A stretch of DNA of 64,000 bases from JAGXLC01 sp964461045 (GCA_964461045.1 CAYWSJ010000002.1:1-64000), one strand, 5' to 3'; counted from the first letter of the stretch, positions 25,913 through 35,444 are shown. Program-made: numbers and translations. Notes: generated from the letters alone by a model not told the origin.

Positions 25913-26199
25913 TAATTCTTAGTTATTTAGACTTTTCGACGATTATTTTGCTGTAAAACAAATGTGATAAAAAATTCTTTAAAAAAAAATAGAATTTTAC
26001 TTGTATTTTTCAAATTAATTCTATGGCATTTTTAGTCAAGCAAATATTTTTTTATTTTTTTCAAAATTTTATAAAGTATTGATTTATATTTTTTTACGTA
26101 ATGCGTAAGTTAAATAATTGTTAATTAAAAATTTGCTTAATTTAATTAAAGTGTTAAGCTAATGTTAATTTGTATAATTAGATTTTGACCAAATAAAAA
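25913..26199. other. AT-rich region upstream of dnaA
   Basis: Very AT-rich 287-bp stretch between dnaA and the MCE gene, both on the minus strand. I looked for DnaA boxes (TTATCCACA or close) and found none, so there is no evidence that this is oriC. It contains the inverted repeat TTACG-TAATG-CGTAA (26094-26108), which could be an operator. It should hold the dnaA promoter, but no perfect TAnnTTTG is present. Confidence 0.5.
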
Positions 26200-27150
26200 T
26201 TACTTATTCTTATTTTTTCCACCAAAAACTGAAACATTAATATATCTTCCCGGATTTTCTTTAATATCTTTTATAAGGATATCCAGGTCTTTAGAAGTAG
26301 AATTCAGATTATTGTAAAGTGAATCGTTGTTTACGAGCAAACCCAGCGAACCTTCTCCGCGATTTATTTTATTCAGGATGCTGTCTGTTCTTGTAAGTGT
26401 ATTTTCAAGTTTGCCAAGTGTATTGTGAAGATTTGCCTGTTTAAGCGAATCTGTGATTGCAGAAACATTATTTAAGGTATTGTCTATATTATCATTGTTG
26501 TTCTTGAGGTTTTCAGAGATTTCTTTAGTATTTTTTATTACAGCTTGCAAATTATCTTTTTCAGCATTCATCAGGTTATTGAGAGTAGTGGAGGAATTTT
26601 TCAGGTTTTGTGTAATAACATGCAGATTTCTGAGAGATTTTGTAACATCTGTTCGTGTGGCATTTTTAAGCATGACAGTAAGAGAATCAATGGTTTCTAT
26701 CATTTTCTCCGATTTCTCCTTAATGGGTTTAATTTCAGAATAGATTTGCTCTGTAATATCCACTTCCAGTTTACTCGGTATTGTGTCTCCTGATTCATAG
26801 TATTCATTATTGTTATTAAAATCAAGTCGTACAGCTTTTGTTCCCAGGAAATCAGAACTAAAAACAACCACTTCGGATTTTTTTGGAATCTTAATGTCTT
26901 TTCTGAGAGAAAACACTACAATAATGTCTCTGTTGTTCTTGCCGTATAGTTTTATAGTTTCAATTGTTCCAACATCAAGGCCATTCAGAAAAATCGGGCT
27001 TGCCTTTTCAAGTCCGCCGACACCATCATAAACTGCATAATAATGATTTGTTTGTGAAAAGATATTTTTTCCTTTTAAAAAATTAATTCCCCAAATCAGC
27101 AGTGCAATCAAAAAAGCTGCTATTAGTCCTATTTTTAATTCTTTTGCCAT
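26200..27150 (-). CDS. MCE/MlaD family lipid transport protein
   Basis: The 316-residue protein has one N-terminal membrane anchor (about residues 6-25) and a single MCE domain (about 38-125, YYAVYDGVGGLEKASPIFLNGLDVGTI...). A long, probably coiled-coil, Asn/Leu-rich tail (about 135-300, LNNLMNAEKDNLQAV...) extends beyond it. MlaD-type proteins form hexameric rings in inner-membrane phospholipid transporters. No MlaE or MlaF partner is adjacent. It is 6 bp downstream of amiC, so the two form an operon, opposite lptD in an envelope-assembly cluster. Confidence 0.9.
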   Translation of the reverse strand: MAKELKIGLIAAFLIALLIWGINFLKGKNIFSQTNHYYAVYDGVGGLEKASPIFLNGLDVGTIETIKLYGKNNRDIIVVFSLRKDIKIPKKSEVVVFSSDFLGTKAVRLDFNNNNEYYESGDTIPSKLEVDITEQIYSEIKPIKEKSEKMIETIDSLTVMLKNATRTDVTKSLRNLHVITQNLKNSSTTLNNLMNAEKDNLQAVIKNTKEISENLKNNNDNIDNTLNNVSAITDSLKQANLHNTLGKLENTLTRTDSILNKINRGEGSLGLLVNNDSLYNNLNSTSKDLDILIKDIKENPGRYINVSVFGGKNKNK

Positions 27151-27156
27151 TCTATT

Positions 27157-28260
27157 TTATTGATTTTTTAGTTTCAAAGCTTTCTGAACCGGAATGATTT
27201 TATTCTCTTTAAAAGCTATAATAAATGCATCCGGAAAATCTTTTTCTATTTTTTCTTTTAGTTTATTGATTTTGTCATAATCGGGTGATTCTCCGATAGT
27301 ATATTTGTAAGTGTCTGAGATTTTATGTTGTTGCACATCATCATGTCCTTTAAAATAATCGGAAGATAAAGGAATAGGATCATGTGCGGCTGCAACCTGT
27401 ACTGAGAATTTAATATCTTGTTCATCTTTTGCCAGCATTACACTTTTTTGTTCTATTTTATTTTTATAATTTTTAAATGCTTCATAAATTGATTTTGCAA
27501 GTTTATCTCTCCCTTTTTCAGTTAACAGGTAATTTTCTTCTTTTGGATTTGAAAGAAAGCCTGCTTCAACAAGAACACTTGGCATAGTTGTTTTCCATAG
27601 CACAAGAAACCCGGCCTGTTTAACACCTCTGTTTCTCAGGTGAGTGTTGCTTGTGAATTTCTCCTGGACAAAAGAGGCAAAGTTAAGACTCTGCTCAAGA
27701 TAAGTATTTTGTATAAGTGAAAAAAGTATGTATGATTCTGCCGATTTAGGATTAAAACCCTCGTATTTTTGGGAATAATCTTCTTCATACAAGATTACAG
27801 CATTTTCTTTTTTGGCTACTTCAAGGTTGCTTTCAGTTTTGTGCAAACCCATGGCATATGTTTCGGTTCCCCTGGCTTTATGATTTGGGTTGGCATTAAT
27901 ATGGAGCGAAATAAACAGATCTGCCTGATTCTTATTTGCTATTTCTGCTCTTCGGTAAAGCGGAATAAAGGTGTCGGTCTTTCTGGTGTATATAACTTTT
28001 ACCTCCTTAAGGTTGTTTTCAATATATTTTCCCACTCTTTTTCCAATGTCCAGAACAAGGTCTTTTTCCATACTCTTACTGCCCCTGGCACCCGAATCTT
28101 TCCCTCCATGCCCGGGATCAATAACTACCGTTTGCAGTTTATATTTTTTCTCCTTTTTGTCATTTTGTCCATAGGCTGTGTGGAATAAGTTTAAAATCAG
28201 AAAAAAAATAAATATTGTTTTAAAAATATTATGTTTGGCATGAATTTTTAGTGACTTCAT
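27157..28260 (-). CDS. N-acetylmuramoyl-L-alanine amidase (AmiC-type)
   Basis: This Amidase_3-type zinc enzyme cleaves the bond between N-acetylmuramic acid and L-alanine in peptidoglycan. The 367-residue protein has a signal sequence (about 1-31). The catalytic domain (about 42-265) includes VVIDPGHGGKDSGARGS with the first zinc His, FISLHINANPNHKARGTETY with the second, and MPSVLVEAGFLSNPKEE with the catalytic Glu. A C-terminal ~90-residue extension (KFSVQVAAAHDPIPLSSDYF...) resembles a SPOR-like beta/alpha domain, which may target it to septal glycan; that is inferred. It leads the MCE gene by 6 bp and is divergent from lptD. Confidence 0.9.
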   Translation of the reverse strand: MKSLKIHAKHNIFKTIFIFFLILNLFHTAYGQNDKKEKKYKLQTVVIDPGHGGKDSGARGSKSMEKDLVLDIGKRVGKYIENNLKEVKVIYTRKTDTFIPLYRRAEIANKNQADLFISLHINANPNHKARGTETYAMGLHKTESNLEVAKKENAVILYEEDYSQKYEGFNPKSAESYILFSLIQNTYLEQSLNFASFVQEKFTSNTHLRNRGVKQAGFLVLWKTTMPSVLVEAGFLSNPKEENYLLTEKGRDKLAKSIYEAFKNYKNKIEQKSVMLAKDEQDIKFSVQVAAAHDPIPLSSDYFKGHDDVQQHKISDTYKYTIGESPDYDKINKLKEKIEKDFPDAFIIAFKENKIIPVQKALKLKNQ

Positions 28261-28283
28261 AAGATTGGATGTAATATTTTCAT

Positions 28284-28291
28284 TAGCTTTG
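28284..28291 (+). promoter_or_regulatory. Candidate -7 element for lptD
   Basis: TAGCTTTG matches TAnnTTTG perfectly and lies 44 bases before the proposed TTG start of lptD. The nearest -33-like TTG is 16 bases upstream, shorter than usual. Confidence 0.4.
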
Positions 28292-28316
28292 ATGCGAAAC
28301 TAATCACAAACAATTG

Positions 28317-28324
28317 CAAAAATA
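28317..28324 (-). promoter_or_regulatory. Candidate -7 element for amiC-MCE operon
   Basis: On the minus strand this reads TATTTTTG, a perfect TAnnTTTG, 56 bases upstream of the amiC ATG. It lies beyond the lptD -7 element, so the two divergent transcripts would overlap for about 25 bases. Confidence 0.4.
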
Positions 28325-28335
28325 GCATATCAAAA

Positions 28336-30978
28336 TTGCATATAAAATTAATTAAAATATTTTTTAAAAGTTTTTTGTTTCTGATCTTATTTCTGACGAT
28401 ATGGATTGTAGAGGCAAATGCTTTGTCTTATGGAATTTTTTCTTTTCAGGAAGACACAGTTTTTTTTAAAGATGCATCCACAATTGATACAGCGGATATT
28501 AAAAACGATACCACCCTTAATAACGATACAACGAAAACTGCATCTGATACAACAAAAGCATCCGAAAAAAAAGACAAAGATTTTCTTGATGCTGAAGTAA
28601 ACTATAATGCCAAAGATTCCATTGTGCTCTCAAGAGATGAGAATAAAATTTTTTTGTATAAAGATGCCAAGGTTACTTATAAAAATATTGAGCTGAAAGC
28701 AGATTATATTGAATTTATTCAGGATAGCAATATTGTTTATGCAAGAGGTATGAAGGATTCTGCAGGAAATATGGTGGGTCAGCCAATTTTCAAGGAAGGT
28801 AGTAAAATATATGATGCCCGCTTTATCAGGTATAATTTTAAGACAAAAAAGGGTTTTATCCGCAAAGTTGTTACAGAAGAAGAACAAGGTTATCTGCACA
28901 GCCGGGTAACAAAGAAACATGCCGGAGACCAGATACATTTTAAAAAGGGAAAATATACGACTTGTGATAAAACTCATCCGCATTTTTATATAGCTATTTC
29001 TAAAGGGAAGGTAATTCCGGGAGAAAAAATTATTGCCGGGCCTTCTTACTTTGTGGTGGGAGATATTCCATTACCCATAGGAATTCCGTTTGGTTATTTT
29101 CCTGTTCAGAAAAAACAATCGTCGGGGATAATTATTCCGAGCTACGGAGAAGAGCAAAACCGGGGTTTTTTCCTGCGAAATGGTGGTTATTATTTTGGTA
29201 TAAGCGATAAAATGGATTTACAATTAACAGGGGAGGTTTATTCAAAAGGTACGTGGGGCGCTCATATGGTTTATAGATACAGGGAAAGATATAAATTTAC
29301 AAGCAACCTGAGTGCTGATTTTAAAAAATTAGTTCTTGGAGACATTGGAGCGCCGGATTACAGGGTATCCAGGGATTATTCCATAAAGTGGAGTCATTCG
29401 CAATCGGCTAAGGCTAACCCAAACAGCTCTTTTAATGCTAATGTAAATATTAGTTCTTCCTCTTATGACAAAAACCATAGCAGGGATATGCAGAACTATA
29501 CGACAAACACGAAAACTTCGAGTATTAGTTATCGTAAAACATGGCCCTCCAGCCCATTTAGTTTTAATGCCAAATTGCGTCATAGTCAGAATTCAAAAAC
29601 AAGGCAGGTAAATCTGACCCTACCTACAATGTCTTTCAATATGAACAGGATATATCCTTTTCGCCCTGAAAATAAAACTTCAGGGGAGATGAAATGGTAT
29701 GAGAATATCCAGTTAAGTTATAATGCGGATTTGGAAAACAGAATTAAAACAAAAGATTCATTGCTTTTTACTCAAACCCAGTTTAAAGATTTTGAAAGTG
29801 GTTTCAGACACCGGGTACCTGTTAGCTTGAATTTTAAAACTTTGAAATATTTTAATATTACACCCAGGGTTAATTACCAGGGTGTGCTTTTTCCCCGTTA
29901 TATGGAGAAATACTGGAATAATACCGACAGTGTGGTTGTTACAGATACTGTTGAAAAGTTTAGATATGCCCATTCAATTGAACCTTCAATTGGATTTGGC
30001 TTTTCACCTAAAATATACGGAATATTTCAATTTAAAAATGAAGATTCTAAAGTACAAGCTGTAAGACACGTGTTATCTCCTTCGGTTAGTTTTTCTTACC
30101 GTCCGGATGTGGGTTATATGACAGATAAGTATTATGATGAATACACAAATGAAGCTACAGGAAGGTCCTATGAATATTCCTACTTTGATAATCAGCTGTA
30201 TAGTCCTCCATCTGCTCCCAGGCAAAGCGGGAATGTTAATTTCAACCTTGGAAATAATATCGAGATGAAGGTTAGAACGCCCCAGGATTCGGCTGATAAT
30301 GTTAAAAAAGTAACTTTGCTGAATGACCTGAGCTTTTCATCCAGTTATAATTTATTTGCCGATTCATTAAACTGGTCTCCAATTAGCATCCGGGGAAGGA
30401 CTTCTCTGTTTAAAAATAAAGTAAACTTAAGCTTTTCGGGTACTGTAAATCCTTATGCCATCAATGAGAACGGAAATATTGTAAATAACTCTGAATGGGG
30501 CAAAAGTGGTTCTATAGGTCGTTTGACCAATGCCCGGGTTAGTCTTGATATGAATTGGGAATCCAGCAAAGGAAAAACAGACGAATCCTCAGGAAATAAT
30601 GGTTCATCGGGGATGAGCAGAAGTCCGTATTATGATTATTTTGATGTTCCCTGGAGCTTTAGATTTGGATACAGCTTTAATTACTCGAAAAGGGCTTTTA
30701 AATCAAATATTACCCAATCGTTAAGACTAAGTGGAAATTTCAGCCTTACCGATAAATGGAAGTTTGATGTTTCTGCAAATTATGATATCCAGGAAGATAA
30801 ATTAGTAGCTACAAGCATCGGTATTACAAGAGATCTTCATTGCTGGACCATGAGTTTCGATTGGATTCCTGTTGGGTATAGAAAGAGCTATTTCTTTGAA
30901 ATCAGGGTTAATGCTTCCATACTGCAGGATTTGAAATATAAAAAACAACAAAGCTGGTACGATACCCAGGATTATTAA
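28336..30978 (+). CDS. lptD: LPS-assembly outer membrane protein LptD
   Basis: LptD is the outer-membrane barrel that inserts lipopolysaccharide into the outer leaflet. The 880-residue protein has a hydrophobic N-terminus (about 9-30), a Thr/Asp-rich linker (45-80), and an OstA/LptA-like beta-jellyroll domain (about 85-230, DAKVTYKNIELKADYIEF..., QIHFKKGKYTTCD...). The long C-terminal LptD barrel region contains PLPIGIPFGYFPVQKKQSSGIIIPSYGEE. The visible start is TTG at 28336; the frame is open upstream to 28255 but contains no ATG, so a non-ATG start is very likely. It is divergent from the amiC-MCE operon in an envelope cluster seen in other Bacteroidota. Confidence 0.92.
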   Translation: MHIKLIKIFFKSFLFLILFLTIWIVEANALSYGIFSFQEDTVFFKDASTIDTADIKNDTTLNNDTTKTASDTTKASEKKDKDFLDAEVNYNAKDSIVLSRDENKIFLYKDAKVTYKNIELKADYIEFIQDSNIVYARGMKDSAGNMVGQPIFKEGSKIYDARFIRYNFKTKKGFIRKVVTEEEQGYLHSRVTKKHAGDQIHFKKGKYTTCDKTHPHFYIAISKGKVIPGEKIIAGPSYFVVGDIPLPIGIPFGYFPVQKKQSSGIIIPSYGEEQNRGFFLRNGGYYFGISDKMDLQLTGEVYSKGTWGAHMVYRYRERYKFTSNLSADFKKLVLGDIGAPDYRVSRDYSIKWSHSQSAKANPNSSFNANVNISSSSYDKNHSRDMQNYTTNTKTSSISYRKTWPSSPFSFNAKLRHSQNSKTRQVNLTLPTMSFNMNRIYPFRPENKTSGEMKWYENIQLSYNADLENRIKTKDSLLFTQTQFKDFESGFRHRVPVSLNFKTLKYFNITPRVNYQGVLFPRYMEKYWNNTDSVVVTDTVEKFRYAHSIEPSIGFGFSPKIYGIFQFKNEDSKVQAVRHVLSPSVSFSYRPDVGYMTDKYYDEYTNEATGRSYEYSYFDNQLYSPPSAPRQSGNVNFNLGNNIEMKVRTPQDSADNVKKVTLLNDLSFSSSYNLFADSLNWSPISIRGRTSLFKNKVNLSFSGTVNPYAINENGNIVNNSEWGKSGSIGRLTNARVSLDMNWESSKGKTDESSGNNGSSGMSRSPYYDYFDVPWSFRFGYSFNYSKRAFKSNITQSLRLSGNFSLTDKWKFDVSANYDIQEDKLVATSIGITRDLHCWTMSFDWIPVGYRKSYFFEIRVNASILQDLKYKKQQSWYDTQDY

Positions 30979-31168
30979 TCAATATACTTGCCAATTCTTT
31001 TAATTTCAGCTTATCTTAAATCAGGATATCTTATTTCCCATTATTAAAGTCTTGCTTTTAGGAGTTTAGATAAAACATAAATAAATTTTACTAAAATTCA
31101 AACAATAATTAATTTCAAATGTAACTATTTTGTGCGTTCTTTACTAATGTTATAGAAATCATAATAAA

Positions 31169-32230
31169 ATGGAACAAAATTTAAAATATCTGGTAATTTA
31201 TCTACGGTTTTTAATGAAAGAACTTATTTCTCCGCTAAATTACTTAATTGCCTTTTTAATTGGTGTTACGATTAATTATTTTCAGGGACTTTTTATTTTC
31301 GGATCATTTGTGCCATTTGTTGTTCCAATAGTTGTACAATCCATATCCAAAGCTTCGGTTAAATTCAGTAACCGTGATATGAATTTGCTGGTGAAGTTAC
31401 CAATGGAAAGAAAAGATCCTGCGTTTGTAATGAATAATAGAGGACAGATTATTGCCAGAGAGGGCAAAACGAAGGATCTCTTTTTTAAAAACAAAATTGA
31501 GACCTTTTTCGATATTTTTGAAGATCACAAAGTATCTGCTATTAAAGAATTAATTTCAAATACCTGCAGGCAGAATAAACAGATCACAGATGAGTGGTAT
31601 TCTCCGCGTATGCGAAAATGGTTTGCTGTTCATCTTAAGGCTGAAGATTATAGTAACAATGTACTTGTATGGCTTGATGATATTACCTTAAGAAAGAGTT
31701 TGATTTATAAACTGAGTAAAGTAAGGAATTTTATTACCCAGACAATGACAAGTATAACAGAGCAAGTGAAGTTGCAGGATAGCTATGACAGACTTGCCAG
31801 CTTTATTTTAAAATCCGGGTATAAGGGTGTCTTCATTACCAGTAAAGATGAAAGGGATAATTTAAAAGGGAATGTTTACAAATTAATAAACAAGGAACTT
31901 GTTAAATCTGATGAAATAATTATAGAAAAAGATTCTGATGCTCCTGTTTGGGATTCAAGGAGAGAAAGCAGACTTGTTAGTGATTCGAGAAGTAATTACA
32001 AGAATCCTGATGATTTTGACAGAAAACATAGATTTGATAATAATGTAGTTGATTTCTTAAATTTTAGAATTGATAACTTTATTAATTATCATGAAAATAA
32101 TATTTCATTCATTGTTTTTAACAAGGATAACCCAATTGGCTATTTTGATCATACTTTAGTTGAAGCTGTTGTCAGTTCAGCTTTTACAATCAATTATCTG
32201 GTAGAAAAGATTCACAGTAATCAGTCTTAA
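31169..32230 (+). CDS. Membrane-anchored PAS-like protein, function unknown
   Basis: The 353-residue protein starts with two adjacent hydrophobic segments (about residues 23-40 and 45-62). A PAS-like segment follows (about 80-180) with the pattern DPAFVMNNRGQIIAREGKTKD..., ending in LVWLDDITLRKSLIYKL, as PAS domains do before their output. The remaining ~170 residues (RLASFILKSGYKGVFITS..., ending NYLVEKIHSNQ) may be a second sensory fold, but I cannot name it. There is no kinase, cyclase or phosphatase domain. The next gene, 145 bp downstream on the same strand, is a PAS-repeat SpoIIE phosphatase, so a signalling partnership is possible. I do not recognise the family. Confidence 0.6.
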   Translation: MEQNLKYLVIYLRFLMKELISPLNYLIAFLIGVTINYFQGLFIFGSFVPFVVPIVVQSISKASVKFSNRDMNLLVKLPMERKDPAFVMNNRGQIIAREGKTKDLFFKNKIETFFDIFEDHKVSAIKELISNTCRQNKQITDEWYSPRMRKWFAVHLKAEDYSNNVLVWLDDITLRKSLIYKLSKVRNFITQTMTSITEQVKLQDSYDRLASFILKSGYKGVFITSKDERDNLKGNVYKLINKELVKSDEIIIEKDSDAPVWDSRRESRLVSDSRSNYKNPDDFDRKHRFDNNVVDFLNFRIDNFINYHENNISFIVFNKDNPIGYFDHTLVEAVVSSAFTINYLVEKIHSNQS

Positions 32231-32375
32231 TTTGAATTCGGATTATGAACCGCGTAATGACAAAAAATTGACACAAACGGAGATGATTGTAGTACAGCCA
32301 AAAATAGTGTGCGTCCCTTATTTTTACTGATCATTGTGAACTACATCTGACCACTAAAAATAAAATTTTAATAAG

Positions 32376-34805
32376 ATGAAAGATTTAGAAAATTCAATGG
32401 CATTATTTGCAGAGATGAATCCTGAACCGATTTTGCGTACAGATAAAACGGGGAAAATTCTGCTTGCAAATACAACAATGAAGGAACTGCTGGAGAATAA
32501 AGAAATAAAAGGCAAGCAGATACAGAATCTGATCCCTTCTTCTGAAAGTATAGATTTTGCTGGAATTATAAAAGAAGAAAGGATAGAAAAGCATCAGTTT
32601 GTGCTGAATAATCAATTTTACAGTTTTACACTGAAAGGTATTGCTGAACATGAGTTTTGCCATTTATATGGTACTGACATCACAGATAAGGTCACCCTTC
32701 AAAAAAAAGCTGATTCAATTGCCTTATTTGCCAAAATGAATCCTGCTCCAGTTTTTCGCTTTAATTTGCTGGGAGAAATTACTGAATCTAATAAAAAAGC
32801 TGAGGAATTATTTACTGAATTCTGTGAATACGATGAGGTTAACATTTTTAAACTATTTCCAGAACTGGAAAAAGGAAAAATTCAAAATTTAATTTATAAT
32901 GAAGAAATTGATTCTTTTGTACAAAATTTTAGTGATAAAGTTTATCGTTTTGAATTGAAAGGAATAAGAGATTTGTTATCTGTTCAGGGCTATGGAGCCG
33001 ACATTACTGAAATTGTTAAGGCGCAGTATGAAAATGAGAAGTTGTCTAAGGCAATACAGCAATCATCTAATTCTGTTATGGTTACAGATATTGATGGGAA
33101 CATTGAATTTGTGAATGATGCTTTTGAAGAGATCTCCGGATATACAAAAGATGAAGTTATAGGAAGAAACCCAAGGTTTTTGAAAACCAATTATCATTCA
33201 AAAGAAACTTATAAGAAACTATGGGAAACTATTAGCAGTGGGGAAGTATGGAAAGGTGAGTTTTATAACCGTAAGAAAGATGGGATAAATTACTGGGAAG
33301 AAGCTTCAATAACCCCTATTTTAGATTCAGAGGGAACAATTAGAAATTATATTTCGGTAAAGGAAGATATTACTGAAAAAAAACGTGCAAGAGAACAAGC
33401 TCACTCAATGGCATTGTTTGCACAATTAAATCCTGAACCGGTTTTGCGTTTCGACAAGAGGGGTATTGTCCTTCAAGCCAATCCGGTTGCAAATGAAACT
33501 CTTGGCAGGAAAAATATAGAGGGTATGCAGGTAAAGGAACTATTTGATGAGCTTAAAGGAATTAATATTTCTCAGTTTATAGATAATAATCAAATTGAAA
33601 CAATTGATGTTCAAAAACAAAATAAAGTTTTCCGTTTTATAATAAAGGGGATAAAAGACATAGCAATTTGCCAGATTTATGGGTCTGATATAACGAAAAG
33701 GATAGAGGCTCAGAAAAATGCTGAGTCTATGGCATTATTTGCGCAGTTGAATCCCGAACCGGTATTTCGTTTTGATGAGAATGGAAAGATCCTTCAGTCT
33801 AATCCTGCTGCTAATGTTCTCTTTGAAAAAGATCAGATGAACGGGAACTATGTATCTGAACTTTTACCGGGAATTGCAGACCTGGAAATAAAAAAATTTA
33901 TTAAGAACAACAAACTACTTACAATAACTGAAAATGTTGGAGACAGGATTTTAAGAGTAATGGTAAGAGGCATATCTAAGTTAAATGTATGCCAGATATA
34001 TGCTTCAGATATCACAGAAAGAGTAAAAGCTGAAAGAAAAGTCAGACAGCAAAAGGAGGATATTGACGACAGTATTCAATATGCCAGCAGAATACAGAAT
34101 GCGGTAATGCCCAATGTGAATCTGATCGAAAAATATGCACAAGATCACTTTATTCTTTTAAAACCAAGAGATGTTGTAAGCGGTGATTTCTATTGGATGA
34201 CCGAAAGACAAAACAAACTTGTCCTGGTTGCAGCAGATTGTACAGGTCATGGAGTACCCGGGGCTTTCATGAGTATGCTTGGCATCTCTTTCCTGAATCA
34301 TATTGTAAATTCTGATATGACTTTAAAAGCATCAAAAATACTTGACAAGCTCCGTGATTATGTAAAAAGTACACTTGCTCAATCGGGTGAAAAGAAAGAC
34401 GACGGAATGGATCTGTCGTTGATTATATTAGACAGAGAAAACATGAAAATGGAGTTTGCAGGTGCTTATAACCACTTGTATTTGTTTCGAAAAGGAGAAA
34501 TGACAACCTTAAAGGCTGACAGAATGCCTATAGGTAATTTTATAAAAGACAATGTTCCTTTTACAAATCATGAAACAGATATAGAGGAAAATGATGTAAT
34601 TTATATGCTTTCAGATGGTTACCCCGATCAGTTTAATACAAGTATGAGGAAAAAATATACAATAAAAAAATTAAAAAATGATTTCTCAAATATTCATCAT
34701 TTATCTATGAACAAGCAAAAAGAGATTTTAGATCAAAATTTTGAAGCTTATCGTGAAGATCACTGGCAAATGGATGATGTTCTTGTAATGGGTTTAAGAG
34801 TTTAA
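32376..34805 (+). CDS. PAS-repeat SpoIIE/PP2C serine phosphatase
   Basis: The 809-residue protein has no signal or membrane segment. Four copies of a PAS-like module begin SMALFAxxNPxPxxR at residues 7, 114, 344 and 451, each with a ~107-residue repeat. Between copies 2 and 3 lies a canonical PAS/PAC domain (about 221-343, VMVTDIDGNIEFVNDAFEEISGYT...). A short coiled coil (about 553-575) leads to a SpoIIE-type PP2C phosphatase (about 575-809). Its metal-binding motifs are DVVSGDFYW, AADCTGHGVPGAFMSMLG, KDDGMDLSLIIL and YMLSDGYPDQF, all intact. Such enzymes usually dephosphorylate anti-sigma-factor antagonists, but no STAS or anti-sigma gene is nearby. The repeats suggest internal tandem duplication. 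Substrate unknown. Confidence 0.9.
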   Translation: MKDLENSMALFAEMNPEPILRTDKTGKILLANTTMKELLENKEIKGKQIQNLIPSSESIDFAGIIKEERIEKHQFVLNNQFYSFTLKGIAEHEFCHLYGTDITDKVTLQKKADSIALFAKMNPAPVFRFNLLGEITESNKKAEELFTEFCEYDEVNIFKLFPELEKGKIQNLIYNEEIDSFVQNFSDKVYRFELKGIRDLLSVQGYGADITEIVKAQYENEKLSKAIQQSSNSVMVTDIDGNIEFVNDAFEEISGYTKDEVIGRNPRFLKTNYHSKETYKKLWETISSGEVWKGEFYNRKKDGINYWEEASITPILDSEGTIRNYISVKEDITEKKRAREQAHSMALFAQLNPEPVLRFDKRGIVLQANPVANETLGRKNIEGMQVKELFDELKGINISQFIDNNQIETIDVQKQNKVFRFIIKGIKDIAICQIYGSDITKRIEAQKNAESMALFAQLNPEPVFRFDENGKILQSNPAANVLFEKDQMNGNYVSELLPGIADLEIKKFIKNNKLLTITENVGDRILRVMVRGISKLNVCQIYASDITERVKAERKVRQQKEDIDDSIQYASRIQNAVMPNVNLIEKYAQDHFILLKPRDVVSGDFYWMTERQNKLVLVAADCTGHGVPGAFMSMLGISFLNHIVNSDMTLKASKILDKLRDYVKSTLAQSGEKKDDGMDLSLIILDRENMKMEFAGAYNHLYLFRKGEMTTLKADRMPIGNFIKDNVPFTNHETDIEENDVIYMLSDGYPDQFNTSMRKKYTIKKLKNDFSNIHHLSMNKQKEILDQNFEAYREDHWQMDDVLVMGLRV

Positions 34806-35303
34806 CTATAGATTTTTTTCGTAGAAATAATAGGGTGTTTGCTGTTCGGGATAGAGTAAATCACCCCTGAAATCAAAACCAATTTCCTTGTAAAAATTAT
34901 TCATCAAAGTATTGTTGCTTTTGATGTTTAATTTCATAGAACTGTATCCATTTTGCTTAGCAAATTCTTCTATATGCTTAATAATTTGTTTCCCGTTTTC
35001 TTTATTAAGCCAATTCGGACTAATTATTAAACGGGTAATATATAAAGTTTTGTCATTCTTTTTGTTCCATTCAACCTTACTGAATGATTCTGGTTTGTCA
35101 TCTGTAAAGGAGAAGGTGCCAATAGTTATGTTCTTATTTCTGAATATATAAAGTCTTTCCTGGTCTACTTCATTTTTTAATGCAGTAAAATCAGGAATAG
35201 GGGGTTTCCACTCATCTCTGGAAGTCAGCGAAGATTCAATGGCGTGGTTAATCAGATAAAGAGCTTCTATAATATCTTTTTCTTCAGCTTTTTTGAAAAT
35301 CAT
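34806..35303 (-). CDS. GNAT family N-acetyltransferase
   Basis: The 165-residue protein has the GNAT fold: an N-terminal acceptor region (KKAEEKDIIEALYLINHAIES), then beta-strand YITRLIISPNWLNKENGKQIIKHIEEFAKQ with the acetyl-CoA-binding loop. That loop is degenerate compared with the Q/RxxGxG/A consensus (KENGKQ). SMKLNIKSNNTLMNNFYKEIGFDFRGD follows, a typical motif B. Substrate unknown. It is convergent with the phosphatase gene, with stop codons directly abutting (34805 and 34806). Confidence 0.85.
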   Translation of the reverse strand: MIFKKAEEKDIIEALYLINHAIESSLTSRDEWKPPIPDFTALKNEVDQERLYIFRNKNITIGTFSFTDDKPESFSKVEWNKKNDKTLYITRLIISPNWLNKENGKQIIKHIEEFAKQNGYSSMKLNIKSNNTLMNNFYKEIGFDFRGDLLYPEQQTPYYFYEKNL

Positions 35304-35444
35304 TCGGCAAAGTTGTATTTTTTAACTAAATTAATATATTTTAAACAAAAATAAAACATTTATTCTTTCATTTATTTTTTTTCTGACAAATTAAGATTTA
35401 TTTAATTTGAATGAACATATCTGGATTATAAAAATTTCTGAACT

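Noticed and set aside
25913..26199. Origin of replication next to dnaA
   Set aside because: The region is AT-rich but I found no DnaA box (TTATCCACA or close), and in Bacteroidota dnaA is often not at oriC.
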